Numbered from the stretch's first letter, positions 7,724 to 15,846 are shown. The stretch: 35,583 nucleotides of DNA from Collinsella aerofaciens (GCF_901212495.1 NZ_CAAKNY010000070.1:48637-84219); one strand, 5' to 3'. Notes: a model not told the origin generated them from the sequence alone. A program made the numbers and translations.

Positions 7724-7779
7724 TTGTTCTCGGCATACTCGGCTCATTCGATTACGGTCACCACACGAAAGGAACCACC

Positions 7780-8700
7780 ATGGATCTTGCGATGGCACAG
7801 CGCCTCGTCGATCGCCGCAAAGCTGCCGGTCTTTCTCAGGAGGCCCTTGCCGCCCAGCTGGGTGTAAGCCGCCAGGCTGTCAGTAAATGGGAGCGCAGCG
7901 AATCCTCGCCCGATACCGATAACCTTATTGCGCTCGCCGCGCTGTATGGCGTGTCGCTAGATGAGCTGTTGTATGGGAAAGCGGCCAATGATACCGAAGA
8001 CCTGGAGGACGGTAACGCCGACACCGAGACGGCGGATGTGGCTGACGAGGCTGAGGATTCTGCCGAGCACGCCGATTGCGGCGACAAACCACTTGTCGAT
8101 ATTTCCCTCGCGCGCGGTATCCACGTCATTGATCCCAATAAAGGCGAGGAAGTCCATGTTGGTTGGAGCGGCATCCATGTGACCAACAAGCGCAAGGGCG
8201 AAGAGGTGTATGTGGGGCCGGGCGGCGTGCATATCGATACGCTTGAGGACGATGGACATAGCGTGCGTACCAATGACGACGGCACCGTCACCATCGACGG
8301 CGAGACGTTTTCCAGCTGGAAGGAAGCACACGACAAGCTCGACCATTATGGCAAGTATTTCCACACCAAGGTCGGACGTGCATGGAACAAGTTTCCCTTT
8401 CCCGCACTTGTCACTCTCGCCTATCTGGTGCTCGGCATTGTCTACGGCACATGGGCTACGGGACTCTTCCTCGTCTTTTTGATTCCCGTCTATTACGCGC
8501 TTGGCGACTTTATCGATCGACGCCGCCCGTCCAAGCTGATTGACGGCGTTTACCCAGCATCCGCCATTGCATGGTTTCTCTATATGTGGCTTTGCCTGGG
8601 ACAGCCCCATCCTGCATGGATCATCCTCATCACGATTCCCATCGTAAAGGCGCTCATGCGCTGGTGTCGCAAACAATGGAAGTGCCGCAAGCAGGCCTAA
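7780..8700 (+). CDS. XRE-family HTH regulator with C-terminal membrane segments
   Basis: Predicted membrane-tethered DNA-binding regulator of 306 residues. Residues 7-64 are a classic XRE helix-turn-helix (LSQEALAAQLGVSRQAVSKWE). An acidic linker follows (68-101). Residues 113-154 hold about 2.3 copies of an 18-residue repeat with the pattern GIHV...KGEEVxVG, probably beta-strands. Four hydrophobic segments lie near 209-228, 229-245, 258-275 and 279-293. The start is the ATG at 7780 with AAAGGAA upstream; the frame is open for 22 more codons but without a ribosome site or similarity. It stands alone between two R3 palindromes. The signal and regulon are unknown. Confidence 0.8.
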   Translation: MDLAMAQRLVDRRKAAGLSQEALAAQLGVSRQAVSKWERSESSPDTDNLIALAALYGVSLDELLYGKAANDTEDLEDGNADTETADVADEAEDSAEHADCGDKPLVDISLARGIHVIDPNKGEEVHVGWSGIHVTNKRKGEEVYVGPGGVHIDTLEDDGHSVRTNDDGTVTIDGETFSSWKEAHDKLDHYGKYFHTKVGRAWNKFPFPALVTLAYLVLGIVYGTWATGLFLVFLIPVYYALGDFIDRRRPSKLIDGVYPASAIAWFLYMWLCLGQPHPAWIILITIPIVKALMRWCRKQWKCRKQA

Positions 8701-8748
8701 ACCGCCCCAACCAGCCAGCGCCACTCATCCGACACCGCCCGCCCTTCC

Positions 8749-8817
8749 AAGTTGCGGTGATATAGGGACTGTTTTGAGGCTCCAAAGCGCCAAACAGTCC
8801 GTATATCACCGCAACTT
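8749..8817 (+). repeat. Palindromic repeat family R3, copy 2
   Basis: Arms at 8749-8774 and 8792-8817 pair at 25 of 26 positions, starting AAGTTGCGGTGATATA. It shares the outer half with the 7531-7593 copy but not the inner half (GGACTGTTT instead of GTTCCT). It follows the XRE regulator stop by 48 bp and may terminate it. Confidence 0.8.
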
Positions 8818-8879
8818 ACAAACAACTGGGTCAGTTCCGGCACGGAGATTAGCATTGAGCTGACCGCACGCCAAGAAAA

Positions 8880-9019
8880 GGGCCTATTTACTACGTTTAA
8901 CTCGAGAGGGCCGACCATACCCGCCTTTTCCGACAATTGACAAGCCCTCTACCTGCAGTTTTAATTTTCGTTTTCCCGGCATGGTTGACGGTATCCAATT
9001 AAACGTAGTAGATAGGCCC
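8880..9019 (+). repeat. Nested inverted repeat, family R4
   Basis: Arms 8880-8900 and 8999-9019 pair at 20 of 21 positions (GGGCCTAT..ACTACGTTTAA). Inside are partly paired blocks: AGAGGGC with GCCCTCT, and CGACCAT with ATGGTTG. No ORF or promoter was recognised. The gap 8701-9147 contains this element, R3 copy 2, and nothing else that I can name. Confidence 0.75.
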
Positions 9020-9147
9020 GTATTGTGGCATACAATCCATTCAAGCCCAGTCTCGAAGGCTAAAGAGAGCCTCTCATCCACGCCTGCAAACGAAAACCAA
9101 ATAGAATGAAAGGCAAATGGAAAGCCCGTTTGACGAGCGGAGGACAT

Positions 9148-9468
9148 ATGCGCGACGTAGCCGAAAGCGACTGGAAGCTGTTTAAGAAAATGCTTCCTCA
9201 ATGGCAAGAACGTTATATGGAAAAGCTCATCGGCCAGTACGTTGAGATGCTGAACGATGACAGCGAAGCGTCCAGTAGATTTTGGGCACTAGGAGAGCGC
9301 CTCAATGGAGACAAGCTGTCCTCAGGCGTAATTGCAAACGACATTCGCCGCAGCACAATGCACCGCGAGATAGCCAATTTGCTTATCGACAGCGTGATCA
9401 CCCTTGACGACCTTGACGGTTTTACCGAGGACATTAAGAGCTATGCGCAACACTGGATTGGCCAGTAA
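9148..9468 (+). CDS. Small conserved protein of unknown function
   Basis: A 106-residue, mainly helical, soluble protein beginning MRDVAESDWKLFKKMLPQWQ. I recall similar ~100-residue proteins with the ESDWK...W..Y start in gut Firmicutes, often mislabelled 'multidrug transporter'; there is no membrane segment here to support that label. The chosen start has GCGGAGGA 4 nt upstream; 14 further codons are open before it. The upstream base composition is AT-richer than its neighbours. It ends 41 bp before a strong hairpin terminator. No function is assigned. Confidence 0.65.
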   Translation: MRDVAESDWKLFKKMLPQWQERYMEKLIGQYVEMLNDDSEASSRFWALGERLNGDKLSSGVIANDIRRSTMHREIANLLIDSVITLDDLDGFTEDIKSYAQHWIGQ

Positions 9469-9508
9469 GAGCACTGAACGACAAGCAACAAACATCCCCA
9501 GCAAAACG

Positions 9509-9550
9509 GGGCAAACGCCGGGCCACCTAATGGTTGTCCGGCGTTTGCCC
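9509..9550 (+). terminator. Hairpin after the small conserved gene
   Basis: Perfect 13-bp inverted repeat GGGCAAACGCCGG (9509-9521) and CCGGCGTTTGCCC (9538-9550), loop of 16 nt. It lies between two convergent genes and directly abuts R1 copy 3. Confidence 0.7.
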
Positions 9551-9592
9551 AGATAAAACCTGCCAAAATAAACCTGTCCCTTTTTAGTAGGT
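9551..9592 (+). repeat. Palindromic repeat family R1, copy 3
   Basis: ACCTGCCAAAA at 9558-9568 with arm TTTTAGTAGGT at 9582-9592. Nearly identical to copy 2. The stop codon of the FtsX-type permease gene (minus strand, TAA at 9594-9592) overlaps its last base. Confidence 0.85.
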
Positions 9593-12357
9593 TACTCGGC
9601 GCTCTTGAGGGCGCCGACCATGTCGATCTTATTGAGGGTGCGATTGGTAGCGAGGTTGACGATAAACGTAAAGGCAAAGGCCAGCAGCACGGATAGCACG
9701 TAGCTCAGCGGCTCGACCTCAACGTCAAAGTACAGCGACGGCATCTGCAAAATGTAGGTAAAGCTCTCGGCCAGCAAGCCGCCCAGCGGTACGCCCAGTG
9801 CGGCTCCAATCGCCGTAAGAATCAACGTCTCCTTGTTGACGTAATGGTGCACCTCGCCACGGCGAAAGCCCAGTACCTTGATGGTCGCTAGCTCGCGTTC
9901 GCGCTCCGAAATATTCGTATTAGACAGCGTAAACACCACCACAAACGACAGGCACGCCGCCATAAAGGTCACAAGTACCACGACCGAATTGATAATCGTA
10001 AAGTTTGCCTCATAGTTTTCCCAATGCTCGGCGGTACTCGACAGCGTAATCCACCCATCGCTCTTAAGACGGTTGGCAAACGCAATCTGATCGGCCGACG
10101 AGCCCTTAAGCAGCGCAAGGATGCCGTTAAGGCGTGCGCTTCGGCCAAACGCGCGCTCATAGGTGCCCTGCGTCATGTAAAGCGTGTTGCCCAGATAGTT
10201 GAGCGAAATGTCGCTGACTTTAACCTTGGCAACATTGAGCGACGAATCCTGGACGTGCGCCGTATCACCCGGTTTGATCCCCAGCACCAGCTGAGAGCTC
10301 TTGCTCAGATACACATCCCCGTCACGCAGGGTGAGCGGTTCTTTGGACTCATCCTCAAGGCGAACATAGTTGTCCAGATCGTTCGTGCGGTCATCGGGCA
10401 CCACGATCAGCTGCACGGTCTCGCTCTTTCCGCCGAATGTAAAGGTGACGTTGTCGGTCATAATCGGCAGCGTCGAAGTCACGGTCACGTTGGAATCATT
10501 GGCCGCGCTGCGCTCATCGAGCGCCGCGCACGCCTGCGTAAAGTCATCGGGGTTGGCGACCGCCAGCAGGTCATAACGCGTGATATGTCCGTACTGCTTG
10601 GGCGAAAGCGCGACCGACGTATCGCGGATGCCCATACCGCAGATCACAAGCGCCGTACAGCCCGCGATGCCAAAGATGGTCATAAAGGCGCGCTTTTTGT
10701 AGCGGAACAGGTTACGCGCTGCCACCTTGTTCAAAAAGCCCATGCGGCGCCAGATAAAGCTGATACGCTCGAGCAAGATACGCGAGCCGGCGCGCGGGGC
10801 CTTGGGGCGCATGAGCGAGGCTGGGGTCTCGGCCATCTCGTGGCGGCAGGCGATAATCGTGGCGCCCACCACGCCCACGGCAAACAGCGCCACCGACACG
10901 ATCGACGACACGATGTCGTACGAAAGCAGCATCTGGGGCAGTGAGTACATGTCGTCGAACACCGTAAACAGGAACAGCGGCAGGCCCACGAATCCGATGA
11001 TGTTGCCGAGCACGCCGCCAATCAGACACGCCCACAGCGAGTAGTCCACATATTTGGACAGGATACGCCCGCGCGAATAGCCGAGCGCCTTGTACAGACC
11101 AATGAGCGTGCGCTCCTCCTCGACCATACGTGTGGCGGTGGTGAGGCTGATGAGCACGGCGACGATAAAGAAGATGAACGGGAACACCGTGGCGATGGCC
11201 TCAATTGACGAGCTATCGCTCTCGACGCTCGAGCAGCTTGCGATATTGCCGCGGTCCTGGATGTACCAGGTGCATTCGCCCAGGTCAGAGAGGTCGGCGC
11301 GGGCATCGGCAAACTGCTGGTCGGCGGCGGCACGGCGCTGGTCCAGGTCGGCTTGCGCCTGCGCACGCTCGTCGCTGCCCTCGGCCATACGGTCAATGTT
11401 GCGCTGTTCAATCCCAAAGAGCATATTCGTCTGGCGCTCGGCCGCATCCAAGCTTGCCGGCGTGTCGACCGTCAGCTCCTGAACGCGCGCCTTCTCACGC
11501 TCCTCGCGGATCTTCTCGATATTGCCCTTGACCTCATTGATCTTTGCCGTGTAGGCATCCGAATAGGAGTTGAGACTCTTGGATCCTTCGACGATCACGT
11601 GGGCAGCGGAGTAGGAAGAAGATGTCGCGGCGTCTTCGCTCACATAGAACTTATAGTCCGCCGCCGAAGCAGCGCGAAAGGCGTTGACCGTCGAGTCGGA
11701 GCTCACGTCGGTGGGATCGAGAACCTCGGCCGTAATGGTATAATCGCCCGCGGCAAACTGATCCTTGGCGCTTTGGTTCGACGAGCTCGCGTCATTGGCG
11801 GCAAAACTCACCGTATCGCCGATTTTCTTGCCCGAAGCCTTCAAGAACTTCGAAGTCACCGCGACCTCACCGGCGCTCTCGGGCAAATCGCCGCTCACCA
11901 ACACCGGTTGATCGATATTCTCCTTGGAAAGACTCTGCACGACTACGCGCTCGCGCGCAGTACCCACGGCGGTGTAGGCGGTCTCGGTGTAGATGCCCTC
12001 GGCCGTCTCGACGCCGTCGACCTCTTGAATGGCCGCAAGATCGTCGCGCGTAAGGCCATAGGTCGACTGTACGTTAATGTCATAGACATTCTGCTGGTCA
12101 AAATAGGCGTCGACCGAATCGCGCAGGTCCTCGCAACCCGCTTTAAGGCCGCACATCACGCTCACGCCGAGCGCGGTGATCACGACGATAGACAAGAAGC
12201 GTTTGAGGCTGCCGCGAATCGTGCGGTAGATGCCACGGCGAAAAACCGTCGGTACCATGTCGTTTGAGCTTTGGGCGGTGCGATAGGTCGTAAAATCCTG
12301 CTCGCGCTCCGTGTTCTGCGCGTCGCGGCGTTGGCTGTTTTGGCGGTCCTGATCCAT
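9592..12357 (-). CDS. ABC transporter permease, FtsX/MacB type, two FtsX domains
   Basis: A 921-residue permease that should pair with the ATPase encoded just upstream. One membrane segment near 51-68 (SIVVITALGVSVMCGL) is followed by a large extracytoplasmic domain with a coiled coil (about 270-355, rich in E, K, R, Q and A). Three membrane segments follow (from FPFIFFIVAVLISL), then a second unit: membrane segment (FMTIFGIAGCTALVICGM), extracytoplasmic domain, and three C-terminal segments. This 8-TM duplicated layout is typical of Gram-positive efflux or lipoprotein-type mechanotransmission systems. The ATG at 12357 is 5 nt after the ATPase stop; a GTG at 12369 overlapping that stop is the alternative. 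The TAA stop touches R1 copy 3. The substrate is unknown. Confidence 0.88.
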   Translation of the reverse strand: MDQDRQNSQRRDAQNTEREQDFTTYRTAQSSNDMVPTVFRRGIYRTIRGSLKRFLSIVVITALGVSVMCGLKAGCEDLRDSVDAYFDQQNVYDINVQSTYGLTRDDLAAIQEVDGVETAEGIYTETAYTAVGTARERVVVQSLSKENIDQPVLVSGDLPESAGEVAVTSKFLKASGKKIGDTVSFAANDASSSNQSAKDQFAAGDYTITAEVLDPTDVSSDSTVNAFRAASAADYKFYVSEDAATSSSYSAAHVIVEGSKSLNSYSDAYTAKINEVKGNIEKIREEREKARVQELTVDTPASLDAAERQTNMLFGIEQRNIDRMAEGSDERAQAQADLDQRRAAADQQFADARADLSDLGECTWYIQDRGNIASCSSVESDSSSIEAIATVFPFIFFIVAVLISLTTATRMVEEERTLIGLYKALGYSRGRILSKYVDYSLWACLIGGVLGNIIGFVGLPLFLFTVFDDMYSLPQMLLSYDIVSSIVSVALFAVGVVGATIIACRHEMAETPASLMRPKAPRAGSRILLERISFIWRRMGFLNKVAARNLFRYKKRAFMTIFGIAGCTALVICGMGIRDTSVALSPKQYGHITRYDLLAVANPDDFTQACAALDERSAANDSNVTVTSTLPIMTDNVTFTFGGKSETVQLIVVPDDRTNDLDNYVRLEDESKEPLTLRDGDVYLSKSSQLVLGIKPGDTAHVQDSSLNVAKVKVSDISLNYLGNTLYMTQGTYERAFGRSARLNGILALLKGSSADQIAFANRLKSDGWITLSSTAEHWENYEANFTIINSVVVLVTFMAACLSFVVVFTLSNTNISERERELATIKVLGFRRGEVHHYVNKETLILTAIGAALGVPLGGLLAESFTYILQMPSLYFDVEVEPLSYVLSVLLAFAFTFIVNLATNRTLNKIDMVGALKSAE

Positions 12358-12362
12358 GGGCG

Positions 12363-13064
12363 CTACCACTCAATCGTCTCGATCGGCACGGGATTTTGCT
12401 GGACCGTCTCGCTCTCCACGCGACCGTTCTTAAAGCGAATCAGGCGATCGGCCATGGGCGCCAGCGCGGAGTTATGGGTGATGATAATGACCGTGATGCC
12501 CTGCTTGCGACAAGTGTCCTGCAGCAACTGCAAAATCTGCTTGCCGGTTTTGTAATCGAGTGCACCCGTGGGCTCGTCGCACAGAAGTAGCTTGGGGTTC
12601 TTGGCCAGTGCACGGGCGATGGACACGCGCTGCTGCTCGCCGCCCGAAAGCTGTGCCGGAAAGTTGCCCAGGCGCTCGCCCAGACCAACCTGGCAAAGCG
12701 TTTGCTCGGCATCGAGCGAATCGGGGCAGATCTGAGCTGCGAGCTCGACGTTTTCGAGCGCCGTCAGGTTGGGGACCAGATTGTAGAACTGGAAGACAAA
12801 GCCGACGTCAGCGCGGCGATATTCCACGAGCTGCGCCTCGTTGGCGGCGCTCACATCGCGCCCGTCCACCGTCACGGTGCCAGAGGTTACCGTATCCATG
12901 CCCCCCAGGATATTGAGCGCCGTGGTCTTCCCGGCACCCGAAGCACCCAGAATGATGGCGAGCTCGCCACGCTCGACCGTAAAGCTCGCGCCGTCGAGTG
13001 CATGAATGCGGGCATCGCCCTCGCCGTATGCTTTGATGACGTCTTTGAATTCGATATAGGCCAT
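12363..13064 (-). CDS. ABC transporter ATP-binding protein (MacB/LolD type)
   Basis: The 233-residue ATPase subunit partnering the FtsX-type permease downstream. Walker [10 protein letters not shown] (40-48), Q-loop FQFYN (91-95), signature LSGGEQQ (139-145), Walker B LLLCDEP (159-165) with D-loop GALD, and switch histidine H197 (ITHNS) are all intact. The permease gene starts within 6 nt of the stop, indicating one operon and coupled translation. The ribosome site is weak (GATGGGAAC). R1 copy 4 lies 50 bp upstream, so the promoter must be within or very near that repeat; no clear -35/-10 pair was found. Confidence 0.95.
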   Translation of the reverse strand: MAYIEFKDVIKAYGEGDARIHALDGASFTVERGELAIILGASGAGKTTALNILGGMDTVTSGTVTVDGRDVSAANEAQLVEYRRADVGFVFQFYNLVPNLTALENVELAAQICPDSLDAEQTLCQVGLGERLGNFPAQLSGGEQQRVSIARALAKNPKLLLCDEPTGALDYKTGKQILQLLQDTCRKQGITVIIITHNSALAPMADRLIRFKNGRVESETVQQNPVPIETIEW

Positions 13065-13113
13065 CGATCGGTTCCCATCTGGTCGGATAACTCTTTAGTA
13101 TTACCCATTTCGC

Positions 13114-13148
13114 ACCAACCAAAAAGGGACAGGTTCATTTTGGCAGGT
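13114..13148 (-). repeat. Palindromic repeat family R1, copy 4 (inverted)
   Basis: On the minus strand this reads ACCTGCCAAAA, then AACCTGTCCCTTTTT, then a degraded arm. It lies 50 bp upstream of the ABC ATPase start, unlike copies 2 and 3, which sit at 3' ends. Confidence 0.8.
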
Positions 13149-13265
13149 TTTATATGGGGAAACGGCAGTCATAGATGAGGAGCCGGGAAGGCAGAGAAAT
13201 CATCGACGGGGTCAGGCCGACCGCCAAACACAACGCACGTATCTCAATCTGTCAGCCAAATCATT

Positions 13266-13294
13266 CGAACAGATGTTTGTTTCTATGATATGAT
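13266..13294 (+). promoter_or_regulatory. LexA/SOS box and -10 region of the GyrI-like gene
   Basis: CGAACAGATGTTTG at 13266-13279 fits the Gram-positive LexA (DinR) consensus CGAAC-RNRY-GTTYG at every position. It ends 4 bp before overlapping -10 candidates TATGAT (13284-13289 and 13289-13294), so bound LexA would cover the promoter. The next gene starts at 13336. Confidence 0.7.
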
Positions 13295-13335
13295 TCCGTT
13301 ATCTAAGCAGGCCAATACGCAGAAAGGCGGCCAAC

Positions 13336-13974
13336 ATGGCGTTCGACTTTAAGAAGGAATACAAGGAGCTCTACAAACCTGCAAGCAAGCCGAGTATCGT
13401 AACTGTCCCGCCTATGAGCTACGTTGCCGTTCGCGGAAAGGGCGACCCAAATACTGAAGGTGGCGAGTATCAAAACGCCCTGCCGCTGCTTTACGGCATC
13501 GCCTATACCGTCAAGATGTCGAAGAAAGGCTCAAGGAGTATCGAGGGCTATTTCGACTTTGTGGTACCGCCGCTCGAGGGTTTCTGGTGGCAAGACTCCC
13601 CGAGCGGCGACATCGATTATGTACGCAAGGACGATTTCAACTTTATCTCGTGCATCCGCCTGCCCGATTTCGTCAGCCGAGATGATTTTGACTGGGCAGT
13701 CGCGGAAGCCACGACCAAAAAGAAACTGGACTTTTCCGCCGTCGAGCTGCTTAAAGTTGACGAGGGTCTCTGCGTTCAATGCATGCATACCGGACCCTAT
13801 GACAGCGAGCCGGCAACCGTAAACGCCATGCATGAATACACGGCCGAGCAGGGCTATGTCCCCGACTTCTCAGACACCCGTTTACACCACGAAATCTATC
13901 TCTCCGATCCACGCAAATGTGCACCGGAGAAACTTAAGACCGTGGTTCGTCATCCTATCAAGCGCGCTGAATAG
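13336..13974 (+). CDS. GyrI-like small-molecule-binding domain protein
   Basis: A 212-residue cytoplasmic protein of the GyrI-like (SHS2/SOUL-type ligand-binding) family. It has the typical N-terminal FDFKKEYKELYKP and the core MSYVAVRGKGDPN, YGIAYTVKM, PPLEGFWW, CMHTGPYDSEPATVNAMHEY and RLHHEIYLSDPRK, the last with the conserved acidic/basic signature YLSDP. No DNA-binding domain is attached. Members bind hydrophobic or cationic small molecules; E. coli GyrI (SbmC) protects gyrase and is itself LexA-controlled. A perfect LexA-box match upstream suggests damage induction here also. AAAGGCGG precedes the ATG. It stands alone. Confidence 0.85.
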   Translation: MAFDFKKEYKELYKPASKPSIVTVPPMSYVAVRGKGDPNTEGGEYQNALPLLYGIAYTVKMSKKGSRSIEGYFDFVVPPLEGFWWQDSPSGDIDYVRKDDFNFISCIRLPDFVSRDDFDWAVAEATTKKKLDFSAVELLKVDEGLCVQCMHTGPYDSEPATVNAMHEYTAEQGYVPDFSDTRLHHEIYLSDPRKCAPEKLKTVVRHPIKRAE

Positions 13975-14046
13975 CGTGGAACGCTGCCCCGCGCATCAGG
14001 TTTTAGGCCAGTCAACCAGCCACTCCAAGGTCATCCGGCAGTTTCC

Positions 14047-14073
14047 TTGACGCAGGCTACCGCATCTTATAAT
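14047..14073 (+). promoter_or_regulatory. Promoter candidate of the ClC gene
   Basis: TTGACG (14047-14052) and TATAAT (14068-14073) are both near-perfect hexamers, but their 15-bp spacing is short. It lies about 70 bp before the start codon. Confidence 0.4.
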
Positions 14074-14143
14074 CTTGTAATACTAAAGCTGGAAAGCCTC
14101 TCAACGATGCGCAACTCCAGCTCTTTTTATATCAAGAGAGCAA

Positions 14144-14902
14144 GTGTCGGAAAGCAAAATGTCAGAAAGCAGCGCTTTGAGCAGAATCAAACGCCTGCTC
14201 AACACCTATAACGGTCTCGTGCTTATGGGTGCCGTCGGGATCCCCGTCGGAGTTATCGTTGGCGCCATCTGTGCCCTCTTTGGTCGCGTGCTCCTGGCGA
14301 TCGGCGCCCTCCGCGACGAGCACATCACCCTGCTCCTTCCCTTCTTCGCCCTCATGGGCTTGGCCATCGTATTTGCCTACCGCACCTGGGGCAAAGGCAC
14401 CGATCGGGGCATGAGCCTGGTATTCGACGTAGGCCACGGGCGCGAAGACGCCATCTCCCCGCGCCTGGTGCCGCTCGTTATGCTGAGCGCGTGGGGAACG
14501 CACCTCTTTGGTGGCAGTGCGGAACGCGAGGGCGTAGCGGTGCAGATCGGCGCCACCATCTCACATTGGATCGGCCGACGCCTGCCTTTCCGAGACCCCG
14601 GCAACACGTTTTTGCGTATTGGCATGGCTGCCGGCTTTGCCGGGCTCTTTCGAACGCCACTCGCCGCCACGGTCTTTGCTATCGAAGTACTGGTCGCAGG
14701 ACGCATGGAATACCGCGCGCTGTTTCCCACGCTGGGATACGCCGCCGTCTTTGGCAGCGCCACCAATACGCTGCTCGCACCCATCCTTATTGGCTGCGAG
14801 GTCTTCGGTTTCGGTAATCTGCCGGCGTTCTTCATCGTCTGCGTCGTGGCTTATCTGTTCAACATGGACAGATCGATCTACGCCCTGCAGAAACGGGCGT
14901 AG
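14144..14902 (+). CDS. ClC-type chloride channel/transporter with internal deletion
   Basis: The 252-residue product resembles bacterial voltage-gated chloride channel family proteins, normally about 400-430 residues. The N-terminal half is intact through the anion filter (FGGSAEREGVAVQ, usually GREG) and GFAGLFRTPLAATVFAIEVL. The segment GYAAVFGSATNTLLAPILIG and the end FFIVCVVAYLFNMDRSIY correspond to the C-terminal end of full-length proteins. About 170 residues of middle helices therefore seem to be missing, in frame, near the junction FPTL/GYAAVF. A functional pore is doubtful. The GTG start is weak; an ATG at 14159 with GGAAAG upstream is an alternative. A 62-bp tandem repeat begins 24 bp after the stop. 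Confidence 0.72.
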   Translation: MSESKMSESSALSRIKRLLNTYNGLVLMGAVGIPVGVIVGAICALFGRVLLAIGALRDEHITLLLPFFALMGLAIVFAYRTWGKGTDRGMSLVFDVGHGREDAISPRLVPLVMLSAWGTHLFGGSAEREGVAVQIGATISHWIGRRLPFRDPGNTFLRIGMAAGFAGLFRTPLAATVFAIEVLVAGRMEYRALFPTLGYAAVFGSATNTLLAPILIGCEVFGFGNLPAFFIVCVVAYLFNMDRSIYALQKRA

Positions 14903-14925
14903 AAAGATGTCCAAGCAGGTGGTCT

Positions 14926-15075
14926 CAACCGGAAACGGCGTCCCGCTCTGAGGCTGTATTCCGGGACACGGTTTCCGCTTGGGACGCCATTCGGAAAGCG
15001 CACCCCGCTTTAAAACGAAATTCCGGGACGTGGTTTCCGTCTGAGTCTCCATTCGGACAGCGCGTCCCGTTCTTT
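14926..15075 (+). repeat. 62-bp tandem repeat, about 2.4 units
   Basis: Units begin at 14926, 14988 and 15050, exactly 62 bp apart, each opening with C(A)-TTCGG or CAACCGG. Each full unit contains inward-facing halves (GGAAAC..GTCCCG against CGGGAC..GTTTCC), so it can form a hairpin. It lies between the convergent ClC and ogt genes. Confidence 0.8.
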
Positions 15076-15108
15076 CACGGCGTCTTGGCTATGCAAAATG
15101 CTCGAACG

Positions 15109-15687
15109 TTATTCTTCGTACGCGCCCTCAAGCCGAAGCAGCCACTCCTTGCGGTCGAGGCCGCCGGCATATCCGTTGAGCGAACCATCGGCGGCAACTA
15201 CGCGATGGCATGGCACGATGACCGAAATGGGATTACGCGCAACCGCAGCCCCCACCGCACGAGGAGACACAACAGGGTCCTCATTCCCCGGAACCCGGTG
15301 GCGGGCGGCGACACGAAGCGCAATCTCGCCATACGTAGCAACCTCGCCACGCGGAATTGAAAGCAGCTCGTACCAAACTTCACGCTGAAACGCCGTGCCA
15401 ATCATATGCAACGGCGGCGTAAACCGAGGCTCCTGCCCCGCAAAATAAGCATTCAGCCAAGCCCAAGAACGCTCAAGCACCGAAGAAGCCGCGCCATTTG
15501 CCGGACCTACCGACGACATGCCACCAGTACCGGAAACCGCATCGGCGCCTGCAACACGTTCGGAGTCTTCCCGAAGAAGCGTAGAGCCAAAGTGCTCCTG
15601 CCCCTCAAACCAAAGCCCCGTCAAACCGCGGCCATCAGCGGCAAGCAGGATTTCGCCCAAAGGCGAAGCAAACGTCGTCGTGACCAC
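15109..15687 (-). CDS. ogt: Methylated-DNA--protein-cysteine S-methyltransferase
   Basis: Suicide DNA-repair enzyme that transfers O6-alkyl groups from guanine to its own cysteine. The active site is C160 in ISVIVPCHRVV, followed by the LNGYAGGLDRKEWLL signature; the helix-turn-helix GEVATYGEIALRVA (114-127) binds DNA. At 192 residues it is a little longer than usual because of a Gly/Ser/Ala-rich linker (about 40-68) between the N-terminal subdomain and the catalytic core, which also carries a short insertion (RHRVPGNEDPVVSP). It starts with GTG; AAAGGAG is 8 nt upstream. A TATGAT hexamer on the minus strand near 15714 may be its -10 box. No ada-type regulator is adjacent. Confidence 0.92.
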   Translation of the reverse strand: MVTTTFASPLGEILLAADGRGLTGLWFEGQEHFGSTLLREDSERVAGADAVSGTGGMSSVGPANGAASSVLERSWAWLNAYFAGQEPRFTPPLHMIGTAFQREVWYELLSIPRGEVATYGEIALRVAARHRVPGNEDPVVSPRAVGAAVARNPISVIVPCHRVVAADGSLNGYAGGLDRKEWLLRLEGAYEE

Positions 15688-15754
15688 CGGCGGCTCCTTT
15701 CAAAACTTCGCAAACATCATACCGCGAACTGTGCAGACAACCCCCGCAGATACG

Positions 15755-15840
15755 TCCGGACAGACTGATTGTCCAAGGGAGGGCGTTTTCCCTCTCAATA
15801 TCGACCGATACCGAGTCAAAACGCCCAAAACGATGTCCGG
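15755..15840 (+). repeat. Nested inverted repeat upstream of ogt
   Basis: Outer arms CCGGACA (15755-15761) and TGTCCGG (15834-15840); inner arms GGGCGTTTT (15781-15789) and AAAACGCCC (15818-15826). It forms the first of three nested palindromic structures in the 692-bp ogt-asd gap. Confidence 0.6.
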
Positions 15841-15846
15841 CAAAAA

